This document shows, in pieces, positions 17,764 to 26,168 of a DNA stretch of 64,000 nt. Source of the DNA: Ureibacillus acetophenoni (GTDB lineage Bacteria; Bacillota; Bacilli; Bacillales_A; Planococcaceae). The notes below the pieces were generated by a model. It was not told the origin of the DNA. It worked only from the letters and a program-made list of their open reading frames with translations, and searched no databases. The number at the start of each line of letters is the position of its first letter. Position 1 is the first letter of the stretch. The position numbers and the translations under genes were made by a program. The stretch is taken from assembly GCF_900220965.1 (NCBI RefSeq), contig NZ_OBQC01000001.1, positions 186,001-250,000 of the forward strand, read 5' to 3'.

Positions 17764-17828
17764 AATAGTTTGTGTACCTGGCACCCAAACTATTCAGAAT
17801 TGTGTGGGTACCTGGCACCCGCACAATT
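17764..17828. repeat. Pair of REP-like palindromes upstream of the RAYT gene
   Basis: Two adjacent imperfect palindromes have the central core GTACC-T-GGCACC. The arms are AATAGTTTG/CAAACTATT in the first and AATTGTGTGGG/CCGCACAATT in the second. The arms of each pair with each other but differ between copies. Confidence 0.85.
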
Positions 17829-18004
17829 TGTTTTGTAAAGAATTGTTAAATATTTGGAGGTCTTTATATCCAGGATTTTGGTGGATAGGGGTGGGGCTTT
17901 GTATATTTTGAGGCGAGAATATTTTCCTAATATTAATTTTCGGAATTAATTAAAATGAATCAAATTTCAGATTTAACCCATATTTTTAATGTCAAAAGAA
18001 GGTT

Positions 18005-18049
18005 TTAACATTTCATAACAGAATTATGTGTATTTACATTCTATTCACA
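18005..18049 (+). promoter_or_regulatory. Candidate PhoP binding repeats upstream of the nuclease
   Basis: TTAACA (18005), ATAACA (18015), TTTACA (18033) and TTCACA (18044) resemble the PhoP repeat TTWACA. The last two have the canonical 11-bp spacing; the first pair is 10 bp apart. Control by phosphate would suit an extracellular nuclease, but this is only a motif match. Confidence 0.35.
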
Positions 18050-18213
18050 TTGTGTAATAGGGAATTAATAAATTACTAGTACAATTTAACTGGAATTAAA
18101 TCGATAAGTTTCCTAATAGAAAGGAGTCCTTTTGATCAGAAAAATTCATTTTCTAATATAAGAATACTGACTATGTGTAAGTTAAAATTCCAATTGACAA
18201 GGAGATTATTAGA

Positions 18214-21200
18214 ATGAGTAAACAATCTTGGAAGAAATCCATTAATGCATTATTAGCAACTAGTTTGGTCGCGAGCGTGGCTGTTCCAGTAGTTCCAGGT
18301 ACAGTAAATGCGGAATCAATCGCAACGGATCTTATTATTTCTGAGTATATTGAGGGTAGTAGTTTTAATAAAGCAATAGAAATTTATAATGGAACAGGAA
18401 AAGCTATTGATTTAAGAAATTACACATTAGAAATTTATTCAAATGGTGCGTCTACAGCAAGTCAAGCAGTTACATTATCGGGAATATTAGAAAATGGTGA
18501 TGTCTATGTTCTATATAACAGCCAGGCAAGTGAAGCTATTAAAGCGGTAGGAGATTTAGAGAGTAACGCTGTTATTAATTTTAACGGTGACGATGCTCTT
18601 GTCTTAAAAAATGGAGATACAGTTATTGATTCATTTGGACAAGTTGGTGTAGATCCGGGGGCTAGTTGGGGAACTACTGTAAAAACAGTAGATAATACGC
18701 TAATTAGGAATAGTACAGTCCTAAATGGTGATACAAATCCTTACGATGCATTTGTTCCTGAGGTTGAATGGACTGGGTTAGGAAAAGATAGCTTTACAGA
18801 TCTAGGTAAACACTTGAGCGATGGAACTCCAGGTGGCCCTGTCGACCCGGAAACACCTAATGTCATAACAATTGCTGATGCGCGTACACAAGCATCTGGT
18901 AGCGCGACTGTAAAGGGTACTGTTACTGCAAAACTTAAAAATACAATCCATATTCAAGATGAAACCGCGGCAATCGCAGTTCGCCCAACTTCCTTAGATG
19001 TTGAACTAGGTGATGAAATTATTGTAAGTGGTTCATTACAAGATTTTAGAGGATTACTACAATTGGACTCTGCAAAAGTAGTAGAAACAAAAGCAGCAAC
19101 TATTCCTGAGCCTAAACAACTAAATGGAGCAGAAATAAATGAAGAGAATGAATCCAAGCTAGCAATTGTTAATAACCTCGAGCTAATCGATGTGAATAAA
19201 GGTAACGGCTGGGCTAACTACACTGCAAAAGCAGAAGATGGTACAGAATTTTTAGTTCGTGATGAAACAGGTACATTAAATTTATCAGTTGGAACAACGT
19301 ACGATTCAATCACAGGCATCATCCAACAATTTGATCAAGACTATCAAATTATCCCACGTGGACAAGCTGATATTGTTGAAGATGCGACAACAGTTCAAAG
19401 AGTTTACGCTTCACATCCATCTGGAGCGCTCCCTGTAGGAACTGAAGTAACTTTAACAACTTCTACAGTTGGTGCCGAAATTTATTATACAACTGATGGA
19501 ACTGAACCAACTGTTACGAATGGTAAATTGTACGAGAAACCAATCACAATCAATGATTCTACGACAATTAAAGCGATTGCCGTGAAAGATGGACTTTCAA
19601 ATAGCGAAGTGAATGAATTCACTTATACTGTTTATGAAGCGGAAGACATTCGAATTCATGATATCCAAGGGGAGAGCCACCATTCACCGTTACAAGGAAC
19701 TGTCGTTGAAAATGTTGAAGGTATTGTAACTTACACATACAAAATTGGCAGCGGAAACTACTTTACAATGCAAACTCCGGACGATAAAAAGGATGGAAAT
19801 CCAAGAACATCAGAAGGGATCGTTGTTTATACAGGAAATAAAGCAACGGTTCAAGTTGGTAATTTAGTAAGTGTTACTGGTACTGTAGATGAATATCATA
19901 TTGATGGTTACTATGATTCGAAGCAAGATACTGATTTACCAGTCACTCAAATTAATGCTCGTGATGATCGTGGTGGTGTGGTCAAAGTTGTTGAGAAAAG
20001 TGTTGATCTTCCTAAACCATTCATCATTACTAGCTCAAATTTACCGAGTGATGTTATTGATAACGATGGATTTTCGCAATTTGATCCACAAGAAGATGCT
20101 ATCGATTTCTGGGAAAGCCTTGAAGGTATGTTAGTGGAAGTCGGATTAGTGAAGGCTGTGGCACCTCAAGAACACGGAGATTTAATCACGGTACTTGAAA
20201 ATCGTGAAACAAACACGATCCACGGCGGTGTTTTATTAGAAGAAAATAATGCAAATGCAGACCGTATTCAATTTAAAATGTATGACAACAACGCGGCAAG
20301 AGATTTCGAAGTAGCAACGGGGGATAAATTCGTCGGCCCTATTCAAGGTGTAGTGAATTATGGATTCCAAAACTATAAGATTTATGTTGATTTAGAAGAT
20401 ATGCAAGACGCATTCGTAGAAGGGAAAGCTGAACCTGAAACGACTACAATTGTTAAAGATGAAGAAAAATTAACAATCGCATCTTATAATCTAGAAAACT
20501 TCTCAAATAATACGAAAGAAACGTCCAACGACAAAGCTCAAAAACTGGCAAGAGCATTTGTGGAAGACATGCAAAGTCCAGATATTATCGGAGTAACAGA
20601 AGTGCAGGATAATAATGGAGAATTGGCGGGTGACTCAGCGGCAAATGAAAGTTATGAGCGTTTGATTCAAGCTATTGTGGATGCTGGTGGACCTCGTTAT
20701 GAGTATGTGAACATTGATCCCGAAAATAATAAAGACGGTGGCGCACCAAATGCGAATATTCGTGTAGGAGTATTTTATAATCCGGATCGTGTAAGTTTAT
20801 CGAAGGATGAAAACGGAAATGTCATTCCAGTTGGGGATGCTACAACAGCTGTTGATTATGAGGATGGTTCATTAACATTGAATCCAGGTCGCATTGACCC
20901 AACAAATCCGGCATTCAATAGTAGTCGTAAGCCTTTAGCAGCACAATTTAACTTCCAAGGCGAAGAAGTGATTGTCATCGTAAACCACTGGAACTCTAAG
21001 TCAGGGGATACACCTTTATTTGGTTCAACACAGCCACCTGTTTACGGCAGTGAAGCACAGCGTAAGGAAATTGCGAAGATCGTGTATGACTTTATTGAAG
21101 ACATTAAATCGGAAAACCCAGATGCAAACGTCGTTTCTGTGGGAGACTTTAATGACTTCCAATTCTCAGAAGCGCTTAAAATTCATGAGGGCGATCTCAT

Positions 21201-21759
21201 GACGAATATGATTAATAAAGTAGAAACTGCTGACCGTTATACGTATTTATTCCAAGGAAACTCGCAAGTGCTTGATCACATTTTAGTTTCCAATAATCTA
21301 GCGGAAAAAACAGAGATTGATATTCTTCATATAAACGCTGATTTTACAGATATGGCAGGACGTGCTAGTGACCATGATCCGGTGATGGTACAGATTGATT
21401 TCAAGAAGAAATCTGAAGGAAAAGCTGAGAAAGTGATTGTATTAGATAAACCAAGATATCATGCGAATAAAATCACTATTACTGATCCAAGTGTTGAAAT
21501 TCATTTAGCTGAAAACACAAAATTGAATAACATGTTTGTCACAAGTGGATACGCAGAATTTCATGGTAAAGGATTTAAAAATACTAAAATTACAATCAAT
21601 CCAGAACAACCTGGGGCAATTCTTGATTTTAAAGGAACAGAAATTAAGGAAGTAACAATTGAAGGTCCAAATGTCATTGAAATTCGCGGGGCTGAGAATG
21701 TAAAGAAATTGAAGTTTAAAAAAGGTGCAAAAGAAGACTTAATTAAGTTTTCGAATTAA
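18214..21759 (+). CDS. Large secreted nuclease (ExeM/NucH-like endonuclease/exonuclease/phosphatase)
   Basis: This is an extracellular protein of 1181 residues. In order it shows a signal peptide (to about residue 35, VNAES), a lamin-tail-type domain (about 40-195, starting LIISEYIEGSSFNKAIEIYNG), an OB-fold nucleic-acid-binding segment (about 215-300), a chitobiase/CHB_HEX_C-like segment (about 400-470, AEIYYTTDGTEPT), and a second OB-like region (about 480-740). An EEP nuclease domain (about 755-1065) carries LTIASYNLENF, IIGVTEVQDN, IVNHWNSKSGD, GDFNDFQ and ASDHDPVM. A C-terminal beta-rich tail follows. It resembles B. subtilis YhcR in modular style but has no LPXTG sorting signal. The likely role is degradation of external DNA or RNA for phosphate and nucleosides. 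Confidence 0.88.
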   Translation: MSKQSWKKSINALLATSLVASVAVPVVPGTVNAESIATDLIISEYIEGSSFNKAIEIYNGTGKAIDLRNYTLEIYSNGASTASQAVTLSGILENGDVYVLYNSQASEAIKAVGDLESNAVINFNGDDALVLKNGDTVIDSFGQVGVDPGASWGTTVKTVDNTLIRNSTVLNGDTNPYDAFVPEVEWTGLGKDSFTDLGKHLSDGTPGGPVDPETPNVITIADARTQASGSATVKGTVTAKLKNTIHIQDETAAIAVRPTSLDVELGDEIIVSGSLQDFRGLLQLDSAKVVETKAATIPEPKQLNGAEINEENESKLAIVNNLELIDVNKGNGWANYTAKAEDGTEFLVRDETGTLNLSVGTTYDSITGIIQQFDQDYQIIPRGQADIVEDATTVQRVYASHPSGALPVGTEVTLTTSTVGAEIYYTTDGTEPTVTNGKLYEKPITINDSTTIKAIAVKDGLSNSEVNEFTYTVYEAEDIRIHDIQGESHHSPLQGTVVENVEGIVTYTYKIGSGNYFTMQTPDDKKDGNPRTSEGIVVYTGNKATVQVGNLVSVTGTVDEYHIDGYYDSKQDTDLPVTQINARDDRGGVVKVVEKSVDLPKPFIITSSNLPSDVIDNDGFSQFDPQEDAIDFWESLEGMLVEVGLVKAVAPQEHGDLITVLENRETNTIHGGVLLEENNANADRIQFKMYDNNAARDFEVATGDKFVGPIQGVVNYGFQNYKIYVDLEDMQDAFVEGKAEPETTTIVKDEEKLTIASYNLENFSNNTKETSNDKAQKLARAFVEDMQSPDIIGVTEVQDNNGELAGDSAANESYERLIQAIVDAGGPRYEYVNIDPENNKDGGAPNANIRVGVFYNPDRVSLSKDENGNVIPVGDATTAVDYEDGSLTLNPGRIDPTNPAFNSSRKPLAAQFNFQGEEVIVIVNHWNSKSGDTPLFGSTQPPVYGSEAQRKEIAKIVYDFIEDIKSENPDANVVSVGDFNDFQFSEALKIHEGDLMTNMINKVETADRYTYLFQGNSQVLDHILVSNNLAEKTEIDILHINADFTDMAGRASDHDPVMVQIDFKKKSEGKAEKVIVLDKPRYHANKITITDPSVEIHLAENTKLNNMFVTSGYAEFHGKGFKNTKITINPEQPGAILDFKGTEIKEVTIEGPNVIEIRGAENVKKLKFKKGAKEDLIKFSN

Positions 21760-21765
21760 CCCGAA

Positions 21766-21797
21766 GAAAGAGGGTCCCTTCACCGGACCCTCTTTTA
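21766..21797 (+). terminator. Terminator of the nuclease gene
   Basis: AAGAGGGTCC and GGACCCTCTT form a perfect stem, followed by TTAAATTG. A near-copy of this hairpin and its AAATTGTATA tail recurs at 21868-21906. Confidence 0.8.
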
Positions 21798-21816
21798 AAT
21801 TGTATAAAGTTTTCAG

Positions 21817-21848
21817 AATTGTTTGTGTACCTGGCACCCAAACAATTT
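21817..21848. repeat. REP-like palindrome between two near-identical terminators
   Basis: AATTGTTTGTGTACC-T-GGCACCCAAACAATT is an imperfect 31-nt palindrome. Its left flank (21797-21834) is identical over 38 nt to 24307-24344. Confidence 0.85.
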
Positions 21849-21865
21849 AGATTCACAACCAAATA

Positions 21866-21898
21866 TAAAAGAGGATCCCTTAGCAGGACCCTCTTTTA
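21866..21898. terminator. Terminator of cstA (bidirectional)
   Basis: AAGAGGATCCC and GGACCCTCTT form a stem with T-runs on either strand. It lies 19 nt beyond the cstA stop and closely resembles the hairpin at 21766. Confidence 0.75.
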
Positions 21899-21916
21899 AA
21901 TTGTATATTGTTTCAC

Positions 21917-23368
21917 TTAAATTTGTTTATATCCTGAAACGTCCTCATCCAGTAAGAATGAGCCTCCGCGTTGTTTGTATGCAGAGATGAAGAAAATCGC
22001 GATTGTTGCTGCAGTAATAACTGCTCCACCAATGTATGAAGCTGTTAATGGAATTCCGAATCCCATTGTTGGTTCGTATAAAATATATACATAACACATT
22101 GATGTAATGAATGATGCAGGAACCGTTGCAATCCAGTGATTTTTCTTCGCTAAGAATAAATACATTGCTCCAACCCAAAGTGCGATTGCGGCAGTTACAC
22201 CGTTTGCCCAAGAGAAGTAACGCCATAAAATATTAAAATCGATTTTTGTTAATAAAAACGAAATTACGAATAAAGGTATTGCAATCCATAAACGACTTAA
22301 TAATTTAGCTTGTGCAAATTTAAAGTAATCTGCAATAATCATACGTGCTGCACGGAATGCAGTATCCCCCGAAGTGATTGGTAATACGATAACCCCTAAA
22401 ACAGCAATTGTACCACCAATAGAACCCATCATTAGTAATGAAACTTCACTTACTACAGCAGCAGGACCGCCCGCAGCAAGTAATTCATTTAATCCGCCAT
22501 ATCCGCCAAATAAGCTCATTGCAGCAGCTGCCCAGATCATAGCAATAATACCTTCAGCGATCATCATACCGTAGAAAATCTTACGTCCTTGATTTTCATT
22601 TTGTGTTGTACGAGAAATAATTGGTGTTTGAGTTGCATGGAAACCAGATAGAGCCCCACAAGTAATCGTGAAGAATAAAAGTGGGAAAATCGGTAAGTTA
22701 CCAGGATGCATATTCTCAAACGTTAACTCTGGTATTGGTGCACCAGTAACTAGCATTCCAATGCCAATCCCTAATGCCGAGATTACTAGAATTGCTCCAA
22801 AGTATGGGTAAAAACGACCGATAATTTTATCAACAGGTAATAAAGTTGCAAGAATATAATATAAGAAAATAACTCCTACAATTAAAGCCAGTGCAACTTG
22901 TCCGTCTAATAAATTATTAATTAACATCGCTGGTGAAGTAACGAATACTGTACCAACTAAAATAAGTAATAATAGTGCGAATACATTTACAACATGCTTC
23001 ATGAATTTACCTAAGAACTTTGCAGCAAGCTCAGGAAGGTGAGCGCCTTTGTTTCGAATTGAAATCATCCCAGTTAAGTAATCATGTACAGCCCCTGCAA
23101 AAATACAACCTACAACGATCCAAATAAATGCCACAGGACCATATAAAGCCCCTGCGATTGGTCCGAATACTGGACCAGTACCAGCTATGTTTAATAATTG
23201 GATTAATGAATTTTTTGGTGTTGACATTGGCACATAGTCTACGCCATCTGAATTTACATATGCTGGAGTTGGACGACTAGGTGTTGAGCCGAATACTTTG
23301 TCAACAAACTTTCCATACGTAAAGTAACCTACGATTAATAGTGCGATACAAACTAAGAATGTAATCAT
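21917..23368 (-). CDS. cstA: CstA-family carbon starvation / pyruvate-type transporter
   Basis: This 483-residue polytopic membrane protein matches the CstA family, whose characterised members import peptides or pyruvate. Visible motifs are LIQLLNIAGTGPVFGPIAGALYG split by hydrophobic helices, GAVHDYLTGMISIRNKGAHLPEL, ITCGALSGFHATQTPIISRTTQNE and LPITSGDTAFRAARMI. It is clearly shorter than the roughly 600-700 residues of classical CstA proteins and appears to lack much of the C-terminal region; related short forms exist in Bacilli. The ATG has GGAGAT upstream. It is monocistronic, with a 15-nt inverted repeat upstream that could be an operator. Confidence 0.88.
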   Translation of the reverse strand: MITFLVCIALLIVGYFTYGKFVDKVFGSTPSRPTPAYVNSDGVDYVPMSTPKNSLIQLLNIAGTGPVFGPIAGALYGPVAFIWIVVGCIFAGAVHDYLTGMISIRNKGAHLPELAAKFLGKFMKHVVNVFALLLLILVGTVFVTSPAMLINNLLDGQVALALIVGVIFLYYILATLLPVDKIIGRFYPYFGAILVISALGIGIGMLVTGAPIPELTFENMHPGNLPIFPLLFFTITCGALSGFHATQTPIISRTTQNENQGRKIFYGMMIAEGIIAMIWAAAAMSLFGGYGGLNELLAAGGPAAVVSEVSLLMMGSIGGTIAVLGVIVLPITSGDTAFRAARMIIADYFKFAQAKLLSRLWIAIPLFVISFLLTKIDFNILWRYFSWANGVTAAIALWVGAMYLFLAKKNHWIATVPASFITSMCYVYILYEPTMGFGIPLTASYIGGAVITAATIAIFFISAYKQRGGSFLLDEDVSGYKQI

Positions 23369-23423
23369 TTTCTCATCTCCAATTCTATTAGAATTTTCTG
23401 TATATTAGTATTTTTTTAAATGA

Positions 23424-23438
23424 TAACATATTATGTTA
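23424..23438. promoter_or_regulatory. Inverted repeat upstream of cstA
   Basis: TAACATA-T-TATGTTA is a perfect palindrome of 7-bp arms, 56 nt upstream of the cstA start. It is a possible operator with an unknown regulator. Confidence 0.3.
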
Positions 23439-23585
23439 TATAACAGCAAGATAGAATTTTATTATTTTTATATAACAGTTCTAAGTTGAAGTTTGTAATG
23501 TTTTTAACGAATCACCCAGTGTTAATAAGGTATACGAAACTTTTTGATTTTTAAAATCGTATATTGGTATTATAGGAGGGATAAT

Positions 23586-24317
23586 TTGGGAATAATATTC
23601 TGGATTTTTATTCTATTTACATTAATCTATGAACCTATCATTGGTTATTTTGGTTTTAAAAAATTTGAAGAACGTGTCTTTTTATTCAGTCAAGCACGAT
23701 TACAATATTTTAAAAATATTATGTTGGGATTGTGGATTCCGACGCTTTTCATTATTTTCGTAATTTTATTTACGGAGTTAACCTTCGAAGATGTGGGAAT
23801 TACTTTACCTACTATTAACTCAGAAATTCTTGGGCCAATCATTACTTATGCAACATTGGCTGTGGCGGCTTTTTATTTTATTGTGTTGATATTTTACATT
23901 GTTAGTTATTATTCTAATGTAAACTTTCGGAAGAAATTTATAGAATCAAAGAAAAAGCAGTTAAGTGAAATTAGTTTTAAATCTTTAATACCTGTGACAA
24001 AGAAGGAAAAGAAGGCTTGGACTTATATCTCCATCACAGCAGGTGTGACGGAAGAAATTATTTATAGAGGATTTTTAATTTTTGCAATTGCATATTTGTT
24101 TCCAAGTCTCTCAATTTGGCTCGTAATGCTCGCTGCATCCGTCCTTTTTGGGTTAGCCCATACGTATCAGGGAATAGGGGATGTTATTAGAACGACGTTT
24201 ATTGGATATATTTTTTCGATCCTATACATTGGTTTAGGTTCCATTCTACCAATTATCGTACTTCACTTTTTAATCGACTATGTTACCAAACTCGGAGACG
24301 AAGATGAAATTGTATAA
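23586..24317 (+). CDS. CPBP (CAAX/Abi) family intramembrane metalloprotease
   Basis: This is a membrane protein of about 243 residues. I chose the TTG at 23586 because TAGGAGGG lies 6 nt before it; the frame is open 14 codons further upstream without a ribosome site. Several hydrophobic helices are present. The protease motifs are EEIIYRGFL (paired Glu and Arg), FGLAHTYQG (His) and HFLIDYV (His), giving the complete catalytic set of the family. Targets are unknown; bacterial members are linked to peptide maturation, immunity to bacteriocins or stress. The last codons (EIV, stop) lie inside a 38-nt sequence that recurs at 21797, so a REP-type insertion seems to have supplied the present C-terminus. 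Confidence 0.88.
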   Translation: MGIIFWIFILFTLIYEPIIGYFGFKKFEERVFLFSQARLQYFKNIMLGLWIPTLFIIFVILFTELTFEDVGITLPTINSEILGPIITYATLAVAAFYFIVLIFYIVSYYSNVNFRKKFIESKKKQLSEISFKSLIPVTKKEKKAWTYISITAGVTEEIIYRGFLIFAIAYLFPSLSIWLVMLAASVLFGLAHTYQGIGDVIRTTFIGYIFSILYIGLGSILPIIVLHFLIDYVTKLGDEDEIV

Positions 24318-24326
24318 AGTTTTCAG

Positions 24327-24395
24327 AATTGTTTGTGTACCTGGTACAGAAACAATTCTGAATAGTTCCAGAATTGTGCGTGTACCAGGTACCGA
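24327..24395. repeat. REP-like palindromes downstream of the CPBP gene
   Basis: The first copy (24327-24357) pairs AATTGTTTGTGTACC with GGTACAGAAACAATT with one mismatch. A second, partial copy (about 24371-24393) has GTGTACCAGGTACCG. They lie between the CPBP stop codon and the macro-domain gene. Confidence 0.8.
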
Positions 24396-24439
24396 ATAAA
24401 AGGTACCGTAAAAGAGGCACTGTAAAAGGAGATGAGGCT

Positions 24440-25444
24440 ATGCCATTAAATATTGTGCGAAATGATATTACGAAGATGAAAGTGGATGCGATTGTGAATG
24501 CGGCGAACTCTGCGCTGAGGATGGGGGGCGGTGTTTGTGGTGCGATTTTTCGTGCGGCAGGGGCTGAGCAACTTCAAAAAGCGTGTAATGAAATCGGTGA
24601 ATGCGCAGTTGGCGAAGCTGTGATTACCGATGCATTTAATCTCAACGCGAAATATATTATTCACACAGTTGGTCCAATTTGGCGTGAAGGAACGAAAAAT
24701 GAAGCTCAACTTTTAGCGTCTTGTTACAAAAATTCACTTAAACTTGCAGCTGAACATAAATGCAAATCCATTGCTTTTCCGGTAATTTCGTCGGGCATTT
24801 ACGGTTATCCAAAACGAGAAGCTTTGCAGATCGCAGTGTCTACCATTAGCGAGTTTTTATTGGATAATGAAATGGACGTTACGATAGTTGTCTTTGATCA
24901 ACAGGCTGTTTCTTTGAGCGAAAAGTTATTTCATTCTATTCAACAATTTATAGACGATCATTATGAGGAAGAGTTAGAGTCTCTTAATATTAGACGGGGT
25001 GAATTTGAACACTATCAAGTTTATTCCGAAGATATACTAGAAAAAGAAGAAGAGATACAATACGACAATAAAGCCCGCTCGTTAGAAGACGTGTTAAATC
25101 AATTGGACGAAACGTTTTCCGAAAGACTACTTCGTCTGATTGATGAAAAGGGAAAGACTGATGTTGAAACATACAAAAAGGCCAATATCGATCGCAGGCT
25201 GTTCTCCAAAATTAAAAAAAAACGAGACTACACTCCTCAAAAGAAGACGGTTCTAGCATTTGCGATTGCACTGGAGTTAAATATCGATGAAACAATCGAT
25301 TTGTTGAGCACAGCAGGATATACACTTTCTAATAGTAGGAAGTTTGATTTGATTATTAAATATTTCATCGAACAGAAAAACTATAATATTTTTGAAATTA
25401 ATGAAGCGCTCTTTACTTTTGAACAAGAGCTTCTTGGGGCATAA
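24440..25444 (+). CDS. Macro-domain protein with C-terminal HTH-like domain
   Basis: This is a cytoplasmic protein of 334 residues. I chose the ATG at 24440 behind AAAGGAGATGAG; 22 upstream codons run into the REP repeat. Residues 1-165 are a macro (ADP-ribose-binding) domain with VDAIVNAANSALRMGGGVCGAI, VGEAVITDAFNL, IIHTVGPIW and ISSGIYGYPKREA, so the ADP-ribose pocket is intact. After a Glu-rich linker, residues about 215-330 (ERLLRLIDEKGKTDVETYKKA, RRLFSKIKKKRDYTPQKKTVLAF, LLSTAGYTLS) look like a helical, HTH-like module that reads like a target-sensing or nucleic-acid-binding domain. A vWA protein follows 81 nt later on the same strand, so they may act together. Removal or reading of ADP-ribose marks is a reasonable inference, not shown. 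Confidence 0.85.
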   Translation: MPLNIVRNDITKMKVDAIVNAANSALRMGGGVCGAIFRAAGAEQLQKACNEIGECAVGEAVITDAFNLNAKYIIHTVGPIWREGTKNEAQLLASCYKNSLKLAAEHKCKSIAFPVISSGIYGYPKREALQIAVSTISEFLLDNEMDVTIVVFDQQAVSLSEKLFHSIQQFIDDHYEEELESLNIRRGEFEHYQVYSEDILEKEEEIQYDNKARSLEDVLNQLDETFSERLLRLIDEKGKTDVETYKKANIDRRLFSKIKKKRDYTPQKKTVLAFAIALELNIDETIDLLSTAGYTLSNSRKFDLIIKYFIEQKNYNIFEINEALFTFEQELLGA

Positions 25445-25525
25445 AAACGTCGCCTGCCATGCGACCATACGTAATTTTACATTTGATATCCTTCAATTAA
25501 TAAACGAATTGGAGGATATTTTTTT

Positions 25526-26164
25526 ATGACAAATTTAACAGAGTTAGTATTTATTTTAGATCGAAGTGGTTCGATGTCAGGGTTAGAGTCTGACACAATT
25601 GGCGGTTACAATTCGATGCTTGCAAAACAAAAGGAGGCAGAAGGGGAAGCCGTAGTTACAACAGTTCTCTTTAATCATGAAAATGAATTATTACATGACC
25701 GCATCAATGTTAAAGGGGTTGCACCATTAACAATAAAGGATTATGAAGTGAGCGGCACAACAGCGCTTTTAGATGCAATTGGCCACACGATTAATAAAAT
25801 TAAAAAAGCTCAAAATGCCACACTGAAAGAGCATCGAGCTGCAAAAGTGCTTTTTGTCATTACTACAGATGGTTTAGAAAATTCTAGTCGTGAGTTTGAC
25901 TACAAAAAAATTAAACAAATGATACAAAAACAAAAAGAATGCGGGTGGGAATTTATCTTCCTAGGTGCAAACATTGATGCGATCGGAACAGCAAGTGAAT
26001 TAGGAATCGATAGTGATCACGCGGTAGAATTTCACGCCGATGAAGAAGGAGTACAAATGAATTTCTCCGTTGTTACAGAAACCGTCCTTAACTACCGAAA
26101 AGAGGGGAAAATCGAAAAAGAGTGGAAGAAGGAAATTGAAGCAGACTACAATCGAAGAAAATAA
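25526..26164 (+). CDS. von Willebrand factor A (vWA) domain protein
   Basis: This 212-residue cytoplasmic protein is essentially a single vWA domain. The metal-ion-dependent adhesion site is complete: DRSGSMSG (residues about 11-18, the DxSxS motif), a Thr in SGTTALLDAIG, and Asp in VITTDGLENSS. There is no signal peptide or membrane segment. TTGGAGGA lies before the ATG. It follows the macro-domain gene by 81 nt with no terminator visible, suggesting one transcript. Such stand-alone vWA proteins usually act as scaffolds for partner enzymes; here the natural partner is the macro protein. It is followed directly by two perfect REP palindromes. Confidence 0.85.
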   Translation: MTNLTELVFILDRSGSMSGLESDTIGGYNSMLAKQKEAEGEAVVTTVLFNHENELLHDRINVKGVAPLTIKDYEVSGTTALLDAIGHTINKIKKAQNATLKEHRAAKVLFVITTDGLENSSREFDYKKIKQMIQKQKECGWEFIFLGANIDAIGTASELGIDSDHAVEFHADEEGVQMNFSVVTETVLNYRKEGKIEKEWKKEIEADYNRRK

Positions 26165-26168
26165 AAAA

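Larger units (their letters stand above)
17549..18213. other. Intergenic region upstream of the secreted nuclease gene
   Basis: It holds two REP-like palindromes (17764-17828) and candidate Pho boxes (18005-18049), followed by the nuclease Shine-Dalgarno sequence AAGGAG. A 64-codon open frame at 17542-17736 has no ribosome site or recognisable features and is not called. Confidence 0.6.

Noticed and set aside
18290-18310. A CCAGGTACAG string inside the nuclease gene resembling the REP core
   Set aside because: It is ordinary coding sequence for the signal peptide region and lacks palindromic arms.
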